NCBI GenBank assembly: GCA_902780025.1
Contig: CACZDV010000014.1
Coordinates: forward strand, 1 to 64,000
Direction of reading: 5' to 3'
DNA length: 64,000 nucleotides
Origin: an uncultured Prevotellaceae bacterium
Lineage (GTDB): Bacteria > Bacteroidota > Bacteroidia > Bacteroidales > Bacteroidaceae
How positions within the stretch are numbered: position 1 is the stretch's first letter; every line of letters starts with the position of its first letter. The position numbers and the translations under genes are program-made. Positions 17,332-25,690 of this stretch are shown in pieces. Below the pieces are notes generated by a model that did no database searches, was not told the origin of the DNA, and saw nothing but the letters and a program-made list of their open reading frames with translations.

Positions 17332-18207
17332 TTATACAATAATGCGCGTTTTGCGGTAATTCTCCCTAAATTCAGTAGGACTACAGCCCTTTTTCTTCTT
17401 GAATATCCGGTTGAAGTTGCTCAGATTGTTGAAGCCGCACAAGAAACTGATTTCGCTGACACTCTTGGCAGTGTCAACAAGCTGGCGGGCGGCATAGCCC
17501 AGACGAATGTCGATGATGTACTCCGAGAGGTTGCGGCTGGTGTGCAGCTTGAAGAAGCGGCTGAAGGCCGATGGGCTCATGCCTGCCAGGCTGGCCAGTT
17601 CGGGCAGACGCAGGTCGTCACGATAGTGGGCTGCTATGTAGTTCTTCACTTTCAGCACGCGGCGCGAGTCGCTCTCCACGTCAACCTTGGCATAGCTGCT
17701 GGTAGCCAGCGTGCGGGCACCGTCTTGGCGCGAGAGTTCGTAGAGTATGGTCATGAACTGCATCACGGCATAGAACCCGTCCTTTATCTCGCTGAGCCCC
17801 ACAATGAGCGGATAGACGTGCATAATGGCAGACATGGGGAAACAAAGCCCCTTACGCGCCTCCTGCACCATGTTGAGAATACTGCGGAAGGGGTTTCGGC
17901 CAAAGATGCCGTCTTCAGATATGTCGAGGTCGAACTGTATGGTGACTTCGTGAACATCAGAACTGGTGCACTCATGCTGCTCCCACACATGCTCAAGGTC
18001 GGGCGAGGTAATAAGCACGAGGTCGTAGTCGTCGATAACTTCCGACGAGTCACCCACAATGCGCCTAACGCCCTTGGCATTCTCCACGAAGTTCAGCTCA
18101 TAGACGTCGTGGTTGTGTATGGGGTAATTGAACTCCTTCTTGTGACGGTCGGCAATGTAGAGAACGTCGCGTCCGCCCAGGGGCGTTATTTCGTGAATGA
18201 CTTCCAT
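17332..18207 (-). CDS. AraC-family transcriptional regulator
   Basis: In this 291-residue protein the N-terminal 170 residues form a cupin-like sensor half (YPIHNHDVYELNFVENAKG is the usual cupin entry). The C-terminal 100 residues hold two AraC helix-turn-helix motifs: LRLPELASLAGMSPSAFSRFF and the second ending SEISFLCGFNNLSNFNRIFKK with the family GFxxxSxFxRxFK signature. It is probably a carbohydrate- or stress-responsive activator; the ligand is unknown. It lies 33 nt downstream of dapA on the same strand and may be co-transcribed, with no evidence that it regulates dapA. Confidence 0.92.
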   Translation of the reverse strand: MEVIHEITPLGGRDVLYIADRHKKEFNYPIHNHDVYELNFVENAKGVRRIVGDSSEVIDDYDLVLITSPDLEHVWEQHECTSSDVHEVTIQFDLDISEDGIFGRNPFRSILNMVQEARKGLCFPMSAIMHVYPLIVGLSEIKDGFYAVMQFMTILYELSRQDGARTLATSSYAKVDVESDSRRVLKVKNYIAAHYRDDLRLPELASLAGMSPSAFSRFFKLHTSRNLSEYIIDIRLGYAARQLVDTAKSVSEISFLCGFNNLSNFNRIFKKKKGCSPTEFRENYRKTRIIV

Positions 18208-18240
18208 GTTGAGTTAGGAGTTAGGAGTGTTCTACGTTCG

Positions 18241-19128
18241 TTATATCTTCAGTTCCTTCATGATTTCACTCATCTTCTGCAGGGTGGAGATGCGCGTTGG
18301 AACGAGCGGCAGGCGCAGCACATTCTCGATGAAGCCCATTTCGTGGAGCATGGCCTTGACGCCAGCCGGGTTACCATCAACGAAGAGCAACGAGAAGAGG
18401 TCAGTAAAGCGGTGGTGAATCTTGCGTGCAGCATCGTACTCACCACGGAACTGCAGGCGGATCATCTTGGAGAACTCCTTGGGCAGGGCGTTGCCAATAA
18501 CGCTAATCACGCCCACGGCACCACAGCTGATCATGGGGAAGGTGAGCGAATCATCGCCACTGATGACATCGAAGTCTTGTGGCTTGTTCTTGATGATTTC
18601 ATCTACCTGCTCCAGATTGCCCGACGCCTCCTTGATGGCCACGATGTTACGGCAGTCGCGTGCCAGCCTGACGGTAGTCTCTGCCTTCATATTAACGCCT
18701 GTACGGCCCGGCACGTTGTAGAGCACAACGGGCAGTTCGGTGGCTGCGGCTATGGTGCGGAAATGCTGGTAGAGTCCCTCCTGCGACGGCTTATTATAAT
18801 AAGGACAGACGCTGAGCACGCCGTCGATGCCCTTGAAGTCGCCCGTCTTCAGCTCCTCAACGATGGCGGCCGTGTTGTAGCCGCCACACCCCATGAGGAT
18901 GGGCACACGTGCCTGCACGAGGTCAACGACGGTGTTCTTGATGCGCAGCTTCTCGTCGGGTGTCAGCGTAGGGGTTTCACCCGTAGTTGCCAATATGCAG
19001 AAAAAGTCGGCCCCATTGTCAAGCTGGTAGTTGACCAGACGGATAAGCGCGGGGTAGTCAACTTGTCCGTCGGCCTTGAAGGGCGTAATAAGTGCTATGC
19101 CGAGGCCCTTGAATATATTTTGTACCAT
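18241..19128 (-). CDS. dapA: 4-hydroxy-tetrahydrodipicolinate synthase
   Basis: This 295-residue TIM-barrel aldolase condenses pyruvate with aspartate semialdehyde in the diaminopimelate/lysine pathway. The Schiff-base lysine is in VAIKEASGN, the catalytic Tyr in VLYNVPGRTG, and the GTTGE-like motif reads ATTGETPTL. Length is standard. It follows the SPFH gene by 8 nt and precedes the AraC gene by 33 nt on the same strand. Other DapA-fold lyases exist, but the motifs are those of true DapA. Confidence 0.94.
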   Translation of the reverse strand: MVQNIFKGLGIALITPFKADGQVDYPALIRLVNYQLDNGADFFCILATTGETPTLTPDEKLRIKNTVVDLVQARVPILMGCGGYNTAAIVEELKTGDFKGIDGVLSVCPYYNKPSQEGLYQHFRTIAAATELPVVLYNVPGRTGVNMKAETTVRLARDCRNIVAIKEASGNLEQVDEIIKNKPQDFDVISGDDSLTFPMISCGAVGVISVIGNALPKEFSKMIRLQFRGEYDAARKIHHRFTDLFSLLFVDGNPAGVKAMLHEMGFIENVLRLPLVPTRISTLQKMSEIMKELKI

Positions 19129-19136
19129 ATATATGT

Positions 19137-20090
19137 TTATTCCGATTTAAACAAATCCTTGATGCCGCCAATGCTGCCCATGAGGTTAGTGGCTTCGTAA
19201 GGCAGATAGACGGTCTTCTGATTGTCACCTTGTGCCAGCTGCTCCAGCATCTGTATATACTTCTGGGCCAGCAGATAGTTGGCAGGGTTGGTGCTCTTGC
19301 CCACGGCCTCTGTAATGAGTTCAATGGCCTTAGCCTCGGCCTCAGCCTTGCGAATACGTGCCTGAGCCTCACCCTCTGCATTGAGGATGGCCTCCTGCTT
19401 GGCGGCTTCAGCCTTGTTGATGATGGCGGTCTTCTCACCTTCCGACTGCAGAATGTCGGCAGCCTTCTTACCCTCGGAGGTCAGAATGGTGGCACGTTTG
19501 TTACGCTCGGCCTGCATCTGCTTCTCCATAGCGGTAAGCACGCTCTCCGGCGGGGTAATATCCTGCAGCTCAACACGATTGACCTTAACGCCCCACTTGT
19601 CGGTAGCTTCGTCAAGTACCGACCCGAGCTTCTTGTTGATGGTGTCACGCGAGGTCAGCGTCTCGTCCAGCTCCAGTTCGCCGATGATGTTACGCAGCGT
19701 GGTCTGCGTGAGCTTCTCTATGGCGTTGGGCAGGTTCGAGATTTCGTAGGCAGCCTTGAACGGGTCAACAATCTGGAAGTATAGCAGCGCGTTAATCTCG
19801 GTCTGCACATTATCCTTGGTGATCACATTCTGCTTCGGGAAGTCATACACCTGCTCACGCAAATCGATGGTGGTGGAGTACATGTAGCGTCCACGACTCA
19901 GAATGACGATGTCCTTGGCGCGGTCAATGAAGGGTATGATGATGTTGATACCCGGGTTAAGCGTGGCATGATAGCGGCCTAAACGCTCAATAATCTTGGT
20001 TTCCGACTGGGGGATAATGACCAGCGCCTTCTTCACCAGCACCAGCGCACACAACACGATGACTACCAATACAATAATAATGGGCTCCAT
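19137..20090 (-). CDS. SPFH/band-7 membrane protein (QmcA/stomatin type)
   Basis: This 317-residue protein has one N-terminal membrane anchor (residues 1-22, IIIVLVVIVLCALVLV). An SPFH domain follows (about 25-200; the segment with ERLGRYHATLNPGINIIIPF is diagnostic), then a long Ala/Glu/Lys-rich coiled coil (about 200-275). It scaffolds membrane microdomains and may modulate membrane proteases. The start is the ATG at 20090; a TTG two codons upstream is less likely. It is preceded by an NfeD gene on the same strand, the classical SPFH-NfeD pairing, so the two probably form one complex. Confidence 0.93.
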   Translation of the reverse strand: MEPIIIVLVVIVLCALVLVKKALVIIPQSETKIIERLGRYHATLNPGINIIIPFIDRAKDIVILSRGRYMYSTTIDLREQVYDFPKQNVITKDNVQTEINALLYFQIVDPFKAAYEISNLPNAIEKLTQTTLRNIIGELELDETLTSRDTINKKLGSVLDEATDKWGVKVNRVELQDITPPESVLTAMEKQMQAERNKRATILTSEGKKAADILQSEGEKTAIINKAEAAKQEAILNAEGEAQARIRKAEAEAKAIELITEAVGKSTNPANYLLAQKYIQMLEQLAQGDNQKTVYLPYEATNLMGSIGGIKDLFKSE

Positions 20091-20145
20091 AAGCAATTAC
20101 TTTTTTATTTGTTATGTCGATGTTTTTGTTATTTCAGGACTGTCG

Positions 20146-20595
20146 TTACTTTGATACGACTACGGTAATAATGGTGCTCTCGCGGTTCACCACTTTGACT
20201 GCCGTCCCAGCGGAAATGGCCTCGCCAGTCTGGCTCTTGGCCTTCCACACGTCACCATCAATGGCCACACGGCCAAAGCCGTCAGCCTCTATGGTCTCGC
20301 GAACACGGCCTTCGCGCCCAATAAGTGCATCAGCATTACTCACACGGTCGGGGTCGTTCTTATGAAACCAGCGCAGCGCTACCGGGCGTACCGTAAACAG
20401 GCAGACTACACTCACTACGGCAAAGACTGCCAACTGGACGTAGAACCCCACGAAGGGTGACAACAAGGCCGTCACAGCACCACCAATAGCGAAGCACATA
20501 AGGAAGAAATCGCCAGACGTCATTTCAAGAATCAGGCAGATGACGGCAACTACTGCCCATAACTGCCACAGGTTTTCGGCTATATACTGTATCAT
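20146..20595 (-). CDS. NfeD-like membrane protein
   Basis: This 149-residue protein has two or three membrane segments in residues 8-70 (including FFLMCFAIGGAVTALLSPFVGF). A C-terminal OB-fold domain of the short NfeD type follows, with DALIGREGRVRETI and ending ESTIITVVVSK. It has no protease domain, so it is the short NfeD1b class. It sits upstream of the SPFH gene, its usual partner, with a 55-nt gap. A good promoter on the reverse strand lies 43 nt upstream of the ATG. Confidence 0.92.
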   Translation of the reverse strand: MIQYIAENLWQLWAVVAVICLILEMTSGDFFLMCFAIGGAVTALLSPFVGFYVQLAVFAVVSVVCLFTVRPVALRWFHKNDPDRVSNADALIGREGRVRETIEADGFGRVAIDGDVWKAKSQTGEAISAGTAVKVVNRESTIITVVVSK

Positions 20596-20637
20596 AATTG
20601 TAGCTTACGTTTAGTTCCTATTTCTATTTTGAGTGCG

Positions 20638-20668
20638 TAAAGGTACGAAGTTTTTTTTATTTGACAAA
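20638..20668 (-). promoter_or_regulatory. Promoter for the nfeD-SPFH operon
   Basis: On the reverse strand, TACCTTTA (20638-20645, one mismatch to TAnnTTTG) and TTTG (20665-20668) are separated by 19 nt. It drives nfeD, the SPFH gene and probably dapA. Confidence 0.55.
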
Positions 20669-20683
20669 ATAATCGGCCAAAAA

Positions 20684-21601
20684 TCAATGCGAACCGATGT
20701 AAAGAAACAGCATACCCAACAATACCAGCACCAAATCGACGGTTTTTGCCTTGAGATTCTTCTCGTGGAAGAGGGATGCCCCAAAGAGGAAACTGACCAC
20801 CACCGAACCGCGCCGAATCATGGAGACGATACTGATCATAGCATCGGGCAGCGACAAGGAGTAGAAATAGAGGAAGTCTGCCGTAGAAAGGAAAACGCTG
20901 ACGCCTATTATGCTCCATTTCCAACGGAAACGCGTTACATGGTGACGCTGGGGCCACCACAGCAACAAAAGCATGGCACCCATCATGAAACATTGGTAGA
21001 TGGTGTACCACGACTGCACCATCATGCGGTCGAGACCTGCCCCACCCTCGCCAACAGGTGCCATGAGGTATCTGTCGTAAAGTCCGCTAATGGCTCCCAT
21101 AGCGGCTGAGCCCACTATCATCCATATCCAGTGGTCGTGCTTGAAGTCGATGCCCTCTTTCTTGCTGCTCTTGCTCAGCAACAGAAACGAAGCGACGGCA
21201 AGCGTCACACCCACCCACTGCCAGAGATTGAGTCGTTCGCCAAACACCAGCAAGGCACCCACCAGCACCATTACCGGACGCGTAGCATTAATGGGGCCGA
21301 CAATGGTGAGCGGCAAATGCTTCATGCCGAAATAACCTAAAAGCCAGCTGCTTAACACGATAACACTCTTCAAAAGAATGAAGCGATGAACCTCCCATCC
21401 GCCGCTTGCCACATGGAAGTCGGATGTATCAAGTAAGCCAGTCGAAGCACTTAAAATGATAAACGGCAGGAAGATCAGCGAAGAGAAAAGCGTGTTGAGA
21501 AACAACACCGGAATGACAGCGTTATCCTTGAGTGCCTCTTTCTTAAATGAATCGTAGCAACCTAAAAAGACTGCAGACAAAAAAGCTAATATTAGCCACA
21601 T
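20684..21601 (-). CDS. EamA/DMT-family permease
   Basis: This 305-residue integral membrane protein has about ten hydrophobic segments arranged as two EamA repeats. It starts MWLILAFLSAVFLGCYDSF and ends with a VLVLLGMLFLYIG helix. The motif NATRPVMVLVGALLVFGERLNLWQ, with a conserved Glu after the helix, is typical of drug/metabolite exporters. The substrate is unknown. It lies 48 nt downstream of truA on the same strand, with a hairpin (ACGGCAAG/CTTGCCGT at 21620-21644) between them. Confidence 0.88.
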   Translation of the reverse strand: MWLILAFLSAVFLGCYDSFKKEALKDNAVIPVLFLNTLFSSLIFLPFIILSASTGLLDTSDFHVASGGWEVHRFILLKSVIVLSSWLLGYFGMKHLPLTIVGPINATRPVMVLVGALLVFGERLNLWQWVGVTLAVASFLLLSKSSKKEGIDFKHDHWIWMIVGSAAMGAISGLYDRYLMAPVGEGGAGLDRMMVQSWYTIYQCFMMGAMLLLLWWPQRHHVTRFRWKWSIIGVSVFLSTADFLYFYSLSLPDAMISIVSMIRRGSVVVSFLFGASLFHEKNLKAKTVDLVLVLLGMLFLYIGSH

Positions 21602-21649
21602 TTCTTATTCTTTTTCGTTACGGCAAGATGTTACGCCTTGCCGTTATGA

Positions 21650-22378
21650 TTAATATTCCACCCGCTCCAGAAACAAAGCGTTGGCAGGCATTGACTCGCC
21701 TGCACCTGTGCGACTGCCCTGCTCAATAACCTGGCGAAACTCGCTCATCGTCATGCGCCCCCGTCCCACCTCCATAAGTGTACCCACTACGGCGCGAACC
21801 ATGTTACGCAGGAAGCGGTTGGCCGTTATTTCGAAGTACCACTCCGTCTCACTTGTCTGGTGCCACTCAGCAGCATACACCCGGCAGAGCGTGGTCTTTA
21901 CGTCGCTGCCGGCCTTGCAGAAAGCACCAAAGTCCTCGTACTCCATAAGCACCCGCGCGGCGCGGTTCATGGCCTCAAAGTCAAGCTGGTAATGCAGTTG
22001 GCAGGAATAGCGCCAGAGAAAGGGCGACTTGTGGGTATGTATATAATAATGGTACGTGCGACGCTTGGCAGAGAAGCGGGCGTGCATGTCGTCGCTGACG
22101 GGCTCCACCCTGTCAACGCTAATGTCACGAGGCAGGGCGTGGTCAAGCTTATAGGCAAGGTTATCCATGTCGTAGGGACCCTCGTAGTCGAAGTGGGCTG
22201 CCATCTGCCGGGCATGTACACCGGCATCGGTCCGGCCTGCCCCCACCACTTCTATGGGTTGCCGCAGAAGCATGGACAAGCAACGCTGCAGTTCACTCTG
22301 CACCGTCACCCCGTTGGGTTGAACCTGCCACCCGTGGTAAGCCGTCCCATCATAGGAAAACCAGACGAAGTATCGCAT
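21650..22378 (-). CDS. truA: tRNA pseudouridine(38-40) synthase
   Basis: This 242-residue protein isomerises U38-U40 in tRNA anticodon arms. The catalytic Asp is in GAGRTDAGVHA, and the N-terminal YDGTAYHGWQVQPN and C-terminal NRFLRNMVRAVVGTLMEVG are TruA signatures. The C-terminus is slightly short but complete (ending LERVEY). A possible -7 box (TAATTTTG, 22387-22394 reverse) lies only 8 nt from the ATG. Confidence 0.95.
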   Translation of the reverse strand: MRYFVWFSYDGTAYHGWQVQPNGVTVQSELQRCLSMLLRQPIEVVGAGRTDAGVHARQMAAHFDYEGPYDMDNLAYKLDHALPRDISVDRVEPVSDDMHARFSAKRRTYHYYIHTHKSPFLWRYSCQLHYQLDFEAMNRAARVLMEYEDFGAFCKAGSDVKTTLCRVYAAEWHQTSETEWYFEITANRFLRNMVRAVVGTLMEVGRGRMTMSEFRQVIEQGSRTGAGESMPANALFLERVEY

Positions 22379-22434
22379 TTCGCGTGCAAAATTACAAAAT
22401 AATTATCAATTGGCAGTTATCTGTTGTTAATTAT

Positions 22435-22465
22435 TTTGTACTTTACTCACTTAATCGTACCTTTG
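22435..22465 (+). promoter_or_regulatory. Promoter for the flavodoxin-ferredoxin gene, apparently leaderless
   Basis: TTTG (22435-22438), 19 nt, then TACCTTTG (22458-22465). The ATG is at 22470, only 4 nt after the -7 box, so the predicted start site coincides with the initiation codon. Confidence 0.65.
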
Positions 22466-22469
22466 CAGC

Positions 22470-23246
22470 ATGATATTCTATTTTACAGGAACAGGAAACA
22501 CAAAATGGGCAGCCCAACGCATGGCGGAAGTCACGGGCGAGGAGCTTCTTTTTATTCCCGACGTTATACGTAAGGGCATCGTAAAAGTCACCATCAGCGA
22601 AGGCGAGCGACTGGGGTTCTGCTTCCCTACCCACGGGTGGCAGCCACCACGCATCGTGCGTGAGTTTATTCAGCACACAGCCTTTAGCGTTCCACCTTCA
22701 ACGTATATCTACGCCCTCACCACCTGCGGCGACAACATGGGTGAGCTGATGACCATCTTCGGCAAGGAGCTGAAGAATGCCGGACTATGGCTTGATGCCA
22801 GCTTTGCCGTCGTGATGCCCGAGTCGAACGTATGCTTTTCTTTCCTGCATCTGGACACACCCGAAAAGGCGGAACAGAAAATTGCTGCCGCCGACATACA
22901 GCTGGAGCATATTGCCGACATCGTGAAGAACAAAAAGCGTGGGGTAAGCCAACTGGTGAAAGGTGCCATTCCGCGTACCTACTCCTACGTCATCGGCGGC
23001 TATTATAACCGCCACCTCATTAAGGACGATAAGTTCTGGGTAGATAAAGAGGCCTGCATCGAGTGCGGACTCTGTGCAAGGGTCTGTCCTGTTGATGACA
23101 TAAAAGGAGCACCGCCCGAGTGGATTCACAACGGACGGTGCACCAATTGTCTTGCCTGTTATCATCATTGTCCGCGGCATGCCATTCATTGGGCAAAGAT
23201 GAAGCGCGGACAGTATCTTTTCAATAAACGCGAGGACCGAAGATAG
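22470..23246 (+). CDS. EFR1-type flavodoxin/ferredoxin fusion protein
   Basis: This 258-residue protein has a flavodoxin-like FMN domain at the N-terminus (FTGTGNTKWAAQ is the phosphate-binding loop) and two 4Fe-4S clusters at the C-terminus (CIECGLCARVCP and CTNCLACYHHCP). It is probably a soluble electron carrier; the partner is unknown. The GTGNT loop and the two CxxCxxCxxxC motifs are intact. The last 26 nt overlap the 3' end of the convergent YggS gene. Confidence 0.9.
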   Translation: MIFYFTGTGNTKWAAQRMAEVTGEELLFIPDVIRKGIVKVTISEGERLGFCFPTHGWQPPRIVREFIQHTAFSVPPSTYIYALTTCGDNMGELMTIFGKELKNAGLWLDASFAVVMPESNVCFSFLHLDTPEKAEQKIAAADIQLEHIADIVKNKKRGVSQLVKGAIPRTYSYVIGGYYNRHLIKDDKFWVDKEACIECGLCARVCPVDDIKGAPPEWIHNGRCTNCLACYHHCPRHAIHWAKMKRGQYLFNKREDRR

Positions 23247-23895
23247 TGGTACCCACACGAACCATTGTGGAACCGCACTCTACGGCTATCGGATAGTCGT
23301 GGCTCATGCCCCACGAACGTTCGCAGAAGTAGTCACAGTCGGCAAAGTACTGCGCCTTTACCTCGTCAAAGAATTGGCGGGCGGTCATCATTTCCCGGCG
23401 TATCTGTTCTTGGTCGTCAACGTACGAAGCCATCATCATCAACCCGCAAATCTGCACATGCTCCAATGCCCGCCATTCACCATCACTCAGCAGCTGTCGG
23501 CAGTCATCGAGCGTAAGACCGTACTTCGTTTCCTCCTCGGCAATGTGCAACTCCAGCAACACGCGAATGGTGCGGTTATTCTTCTTGGCCTGCTTGTCTA
23601 TTTCCTTGAGCAGTTTCAAGGAATCGACAGCTTCCACCATTGAGATGTAAGGCGCAATATATTTCACCTTGTTCGTCTGCAGGTGACCGATGAAGTGCCA
23701 CTCTATATCCTTGGGCAGCGTCTCCATCTTCTGCCGGAGCTCCTGCTCGTGGCTCTCTCCGAAGATGCGCTGGCCCTCTGCATAGGCGGCTTCTATGTAT
23801 TCGTTGGGGTGATACTTGCTGATGGCTACCAGCCGCACTCCCTCAGGCAGGTCGCCCAGCACGCGCCGCAGGTTTCCCTTTACGTCGTAATCCAT
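23221..23895 (-). CDS. YggS-family PLP homeostasis protein
   Basis: This 224-residue alanine-racemase-N-fold protein has the PLP lysine K27 in LVAISKYHP, the family signature HFIGHLQTNKVK, GLMMMASY in the middle and LSWGMSxD-like SWGMSHDYPIAVECGSTMVRVG at the end. It binds PLP and buffers the vitamin B6 and amino/keto-acid pools; no racemase activity is expected. The start at 23895 is chosen because homology begins there. It lies 4 nt downstream of the DUF4494 gene and overlaps the convergent EFR1 gene by 26 nt. Confidence 0.93.
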   Translation of the reverse strand: MDYDVKGNLRRVLGDLPEGVRLVAISKYHPNEYIEAAYAEGQRIFGESHEQELRQKMETLPKDIEWHFIGHLQTNKVKYIAPYISMVEAVDSLKLLKEIDKQAKKNNRTIRVLLELHIAEEETKYGLTLDDCRQLLSDGEWRALEHVQICGLMMMASYVDDQEQIRREMMTARQFFDEVKAQYFADCDYFCERSWGMSHDYPIAVECGSTMVRVGTTIFGPRVY

Positions 23896-23899
23896 CGTT

Positions 23900-24382
23900 T
23901 TAGCCTTCAAACTCTGGTTTGTCGTCCTTCTTGGTCGAAGCGGTATGTTCGAAGACGTCCATGAACTTCGTTTCGCTGATGTTAGAAATGACGTAGTCAA
24001 TCATTGTCCCTCCCATCACCTCGTCAATGTTCTTCACCGCACCGTTCAGGGTGGCAGCCTGCACCAGGTAAGTCACACTTGAACGTTTCTCCTTCTCTGT
24101 CTTCTCGTCGATGGTGATAAACTGGAGCTTGGCCTTGTACCAGCGGTCGTCATTGTCGTTCTCGCTGAAAAACACTTCGTGGAAGGCGGCGGGGGTGATG
24201 TTCTTCACCTCAAACTCACCGCTGATGTATGCTGACAACTCCTGTGTGATAGTTTCCTCGGCCTCGCCGAAACTCAGGGCATCAACTACATAATACTCAA
24301 TTACTTTCTTTGTCATACCGTCCTCCATCGTCTTGTCGTAACGGATAGCGGTTTCAAACCAGTTAGCTGTTCTACTTCTCAT
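23900..24382 (-). CDS. DUF4494 protein
   Basis: This 160-residue protein starts MRSRTANWFETAIRYDKTMEDG and has the VVDALSFGEAEE segment that marks DUF4494. It is soluble and alpha/beta in appearance, with a charged C-terminus (KKDDKPEFEG). Family function is unknown. It sits between the pseudokinase and YggS on the same strand, with gaps of 44 and 4 nt, suggesting one operon. Confidence 0.85.
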   Translation of the reverse strand: MRSRTANWFETAIRYDKTMEDGMTKKVIEYYVVDALSFGEAEETITQELSAYISGEFEVKNITPAAFHEVFFSENDNDDRWYKAKLQFITIDEKTEKEKRSSVTYLVQAATLNGAVKNIDEVMGGTMIDYVISNISETKFMDVFEHTASTKKDDKPEFEG

Positions 24383-24426
24383 AATATAAAATAGGTATAA
24401 TATTTGTTTAATGTTTATTTTCCAAT

Positions 24427-25662
24427 CTACTTCTGCACGCCGTAGTACTGCAGTTTTTTCTTCTTCTGATTCGTGAGGTCCTCCACTATCTGCGTGGCTA
24501 TAAGCTGGCTGCGTGAGGTGGTGAGACCAGCCTCTTCGCCTAATTCAACCTGCAGCTTGAGCAGTTCCTCGTTGACGCTCGACATCTCGGAAAGGAACTT
24601 CTTCTCGCTGGAGCTCATGTATTCATTATTATATATCTTGGAGAGCACGCGGTCAGCCTCAGCCGTAAAACGCTTGCGGAAAATCTGCTCCGCCTTGGCA
24701 TCGTAATCAGCTTTGCTCCGGCGTTCCTCTGGCGTCATAATCATCGTGTCGCCACTCACCACGCCCAACTCTGCGGGGTCGAAACCGTCCTCCAATAGGT
24801 CGTCGGTTGCCTGACGGGGCGCTGGTTTCACAAATTCCACATTGGTTGACTCCGGCATCAGCTCAAAGTAGAGCCCCACCAACAGCAGGGCGATGACAAC
24901 CGCAGCAGCCAACGTCAATCCAGACTTGTAGAACTCGCGCTTCACCTTTAGTGCCTTGCGCATGTCGGCTATGGCGTTATAACGTTTGTCGGGCTCGTCG
25001 TTAACGGCCTTCTTCATCACACGCTTGTACTCGTAGGGCATCTCCGACAAGCTGAAAAGCCACTCCATGAGGCGTCCTAATGAATAGATGTCGCAACGGG
25101 CATCGACGGTGCCGCCCTTACTTACCTCCGGCGCAACAAAAGACTCCATGTCTTGGTAGAGCTCTGTGCTGTCCGACATGCCCAAATAGAACGAACCGTG
25201 GTTGAGCAGCAGCGGGGTGTTGTCGCCTTTGCGTATCAGTATGTTCTCCGGGGCAAAGCAAACGTGGAAGATGCCCTCGCCGTGAAGATACTCCGCCACA
25301 TCAAACAATTGGCCGATGAGTCCGTCAACAAACGACTTGTTTGCTACAATTGACGGCTGTTCGTTCAGCAGCTGTTTAAGCGTCAGGTAATTACCTTGCT
25401 CCAGACGAAGCATTACGGCATTGCCCTTCTTGTCCTGCTCCACCTCAAAGTGCAGCTGGTTCTTATGACGCAGCTGAAGGTTCTTCTCGCTCTCGGCCTT
25501 CAGCCCTTCGGCAAACTTAATGCTGTCGTTCAGACTTGGGGTGATGCTGATGATGTTCTGATACTTCTCGCCTATCAGCTTCTTGCTGAACATGCCTAAG
25601 GGCATTCTGGCACCAACGGCTTTAGCCGCCGACTTCGATTCTAACAGTTCCTCGTAATTCAT
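24427..25662 (-). CDS. Membrane-anchored pseudokinase
   Basis: This 411-residue protein has a kinase-like domain (about 25-240), a single membrane helix (about 249-267) and a 140-residue external or periplasmic tail. The kinase fold is recognisable from GEGIFHVCFAPENILI, VAPEV (APE) and DARCDIYSLGRLMEWL, but catalysis is not: HRDxKPxN reads HVCFAPEN (133-140), with no catalytic Asp, and DFG reads NHG (154-156). No clear glycine loop or VAIK lysine is seen. It therefore probably acts as a scaffold or sensor. It is followed by DUF4494 and YggS. The tail is charged, with TPEERRSKADYDAKAEQIF and likely helical. Confidence 0.8.
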   Translation of the reverse strand: MNYEELLESKSAAKAVGARMPLGMFSKKLIGEKYQNIISITPSLNDSIKFAEGLKAESEKNLQLRHKNQLHFEVEQDKKGNAVMLRLEQGNYLTLKQLLNEQPSIVANKSFVDGLIGQLFDVAEYLHGEGIFHVCFAPENILIRKGDNTPLLLNHGSFYLGMSDSTELYQDMESFVAPEVSKGGTVDARCDIYSLGRLMEWLFSLSEMPYEYKRVMKKAVNDEPDKRYNAIADMRKALKVKREFYKSGLTLAAAVVIALLLVGLYFELMPESTNVEFVKPAPRQATDDLLEDGFDPAELGVVSGDTMIMTPEERRSKADYDAKAEQIFRKRFTAEADRVLSKIYNNEYMSSSEKKFLSEMSSVNEELLKLQVELGEEAGLTTSRSQLIATQIVEDLTNQKKKKLQYYGVQK

Positions 25663-25690
25663 ACCTGGTTCCTTTCATTTTCTGGTGGGA

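Noticed and set aside
17311-19200. A 629-codon open frame on the + strand
   Set aside because: It lies antisense to the AraC and dapA genes, both of which have full family motifs on the other strand; the antisense frame has no recognisable domain.
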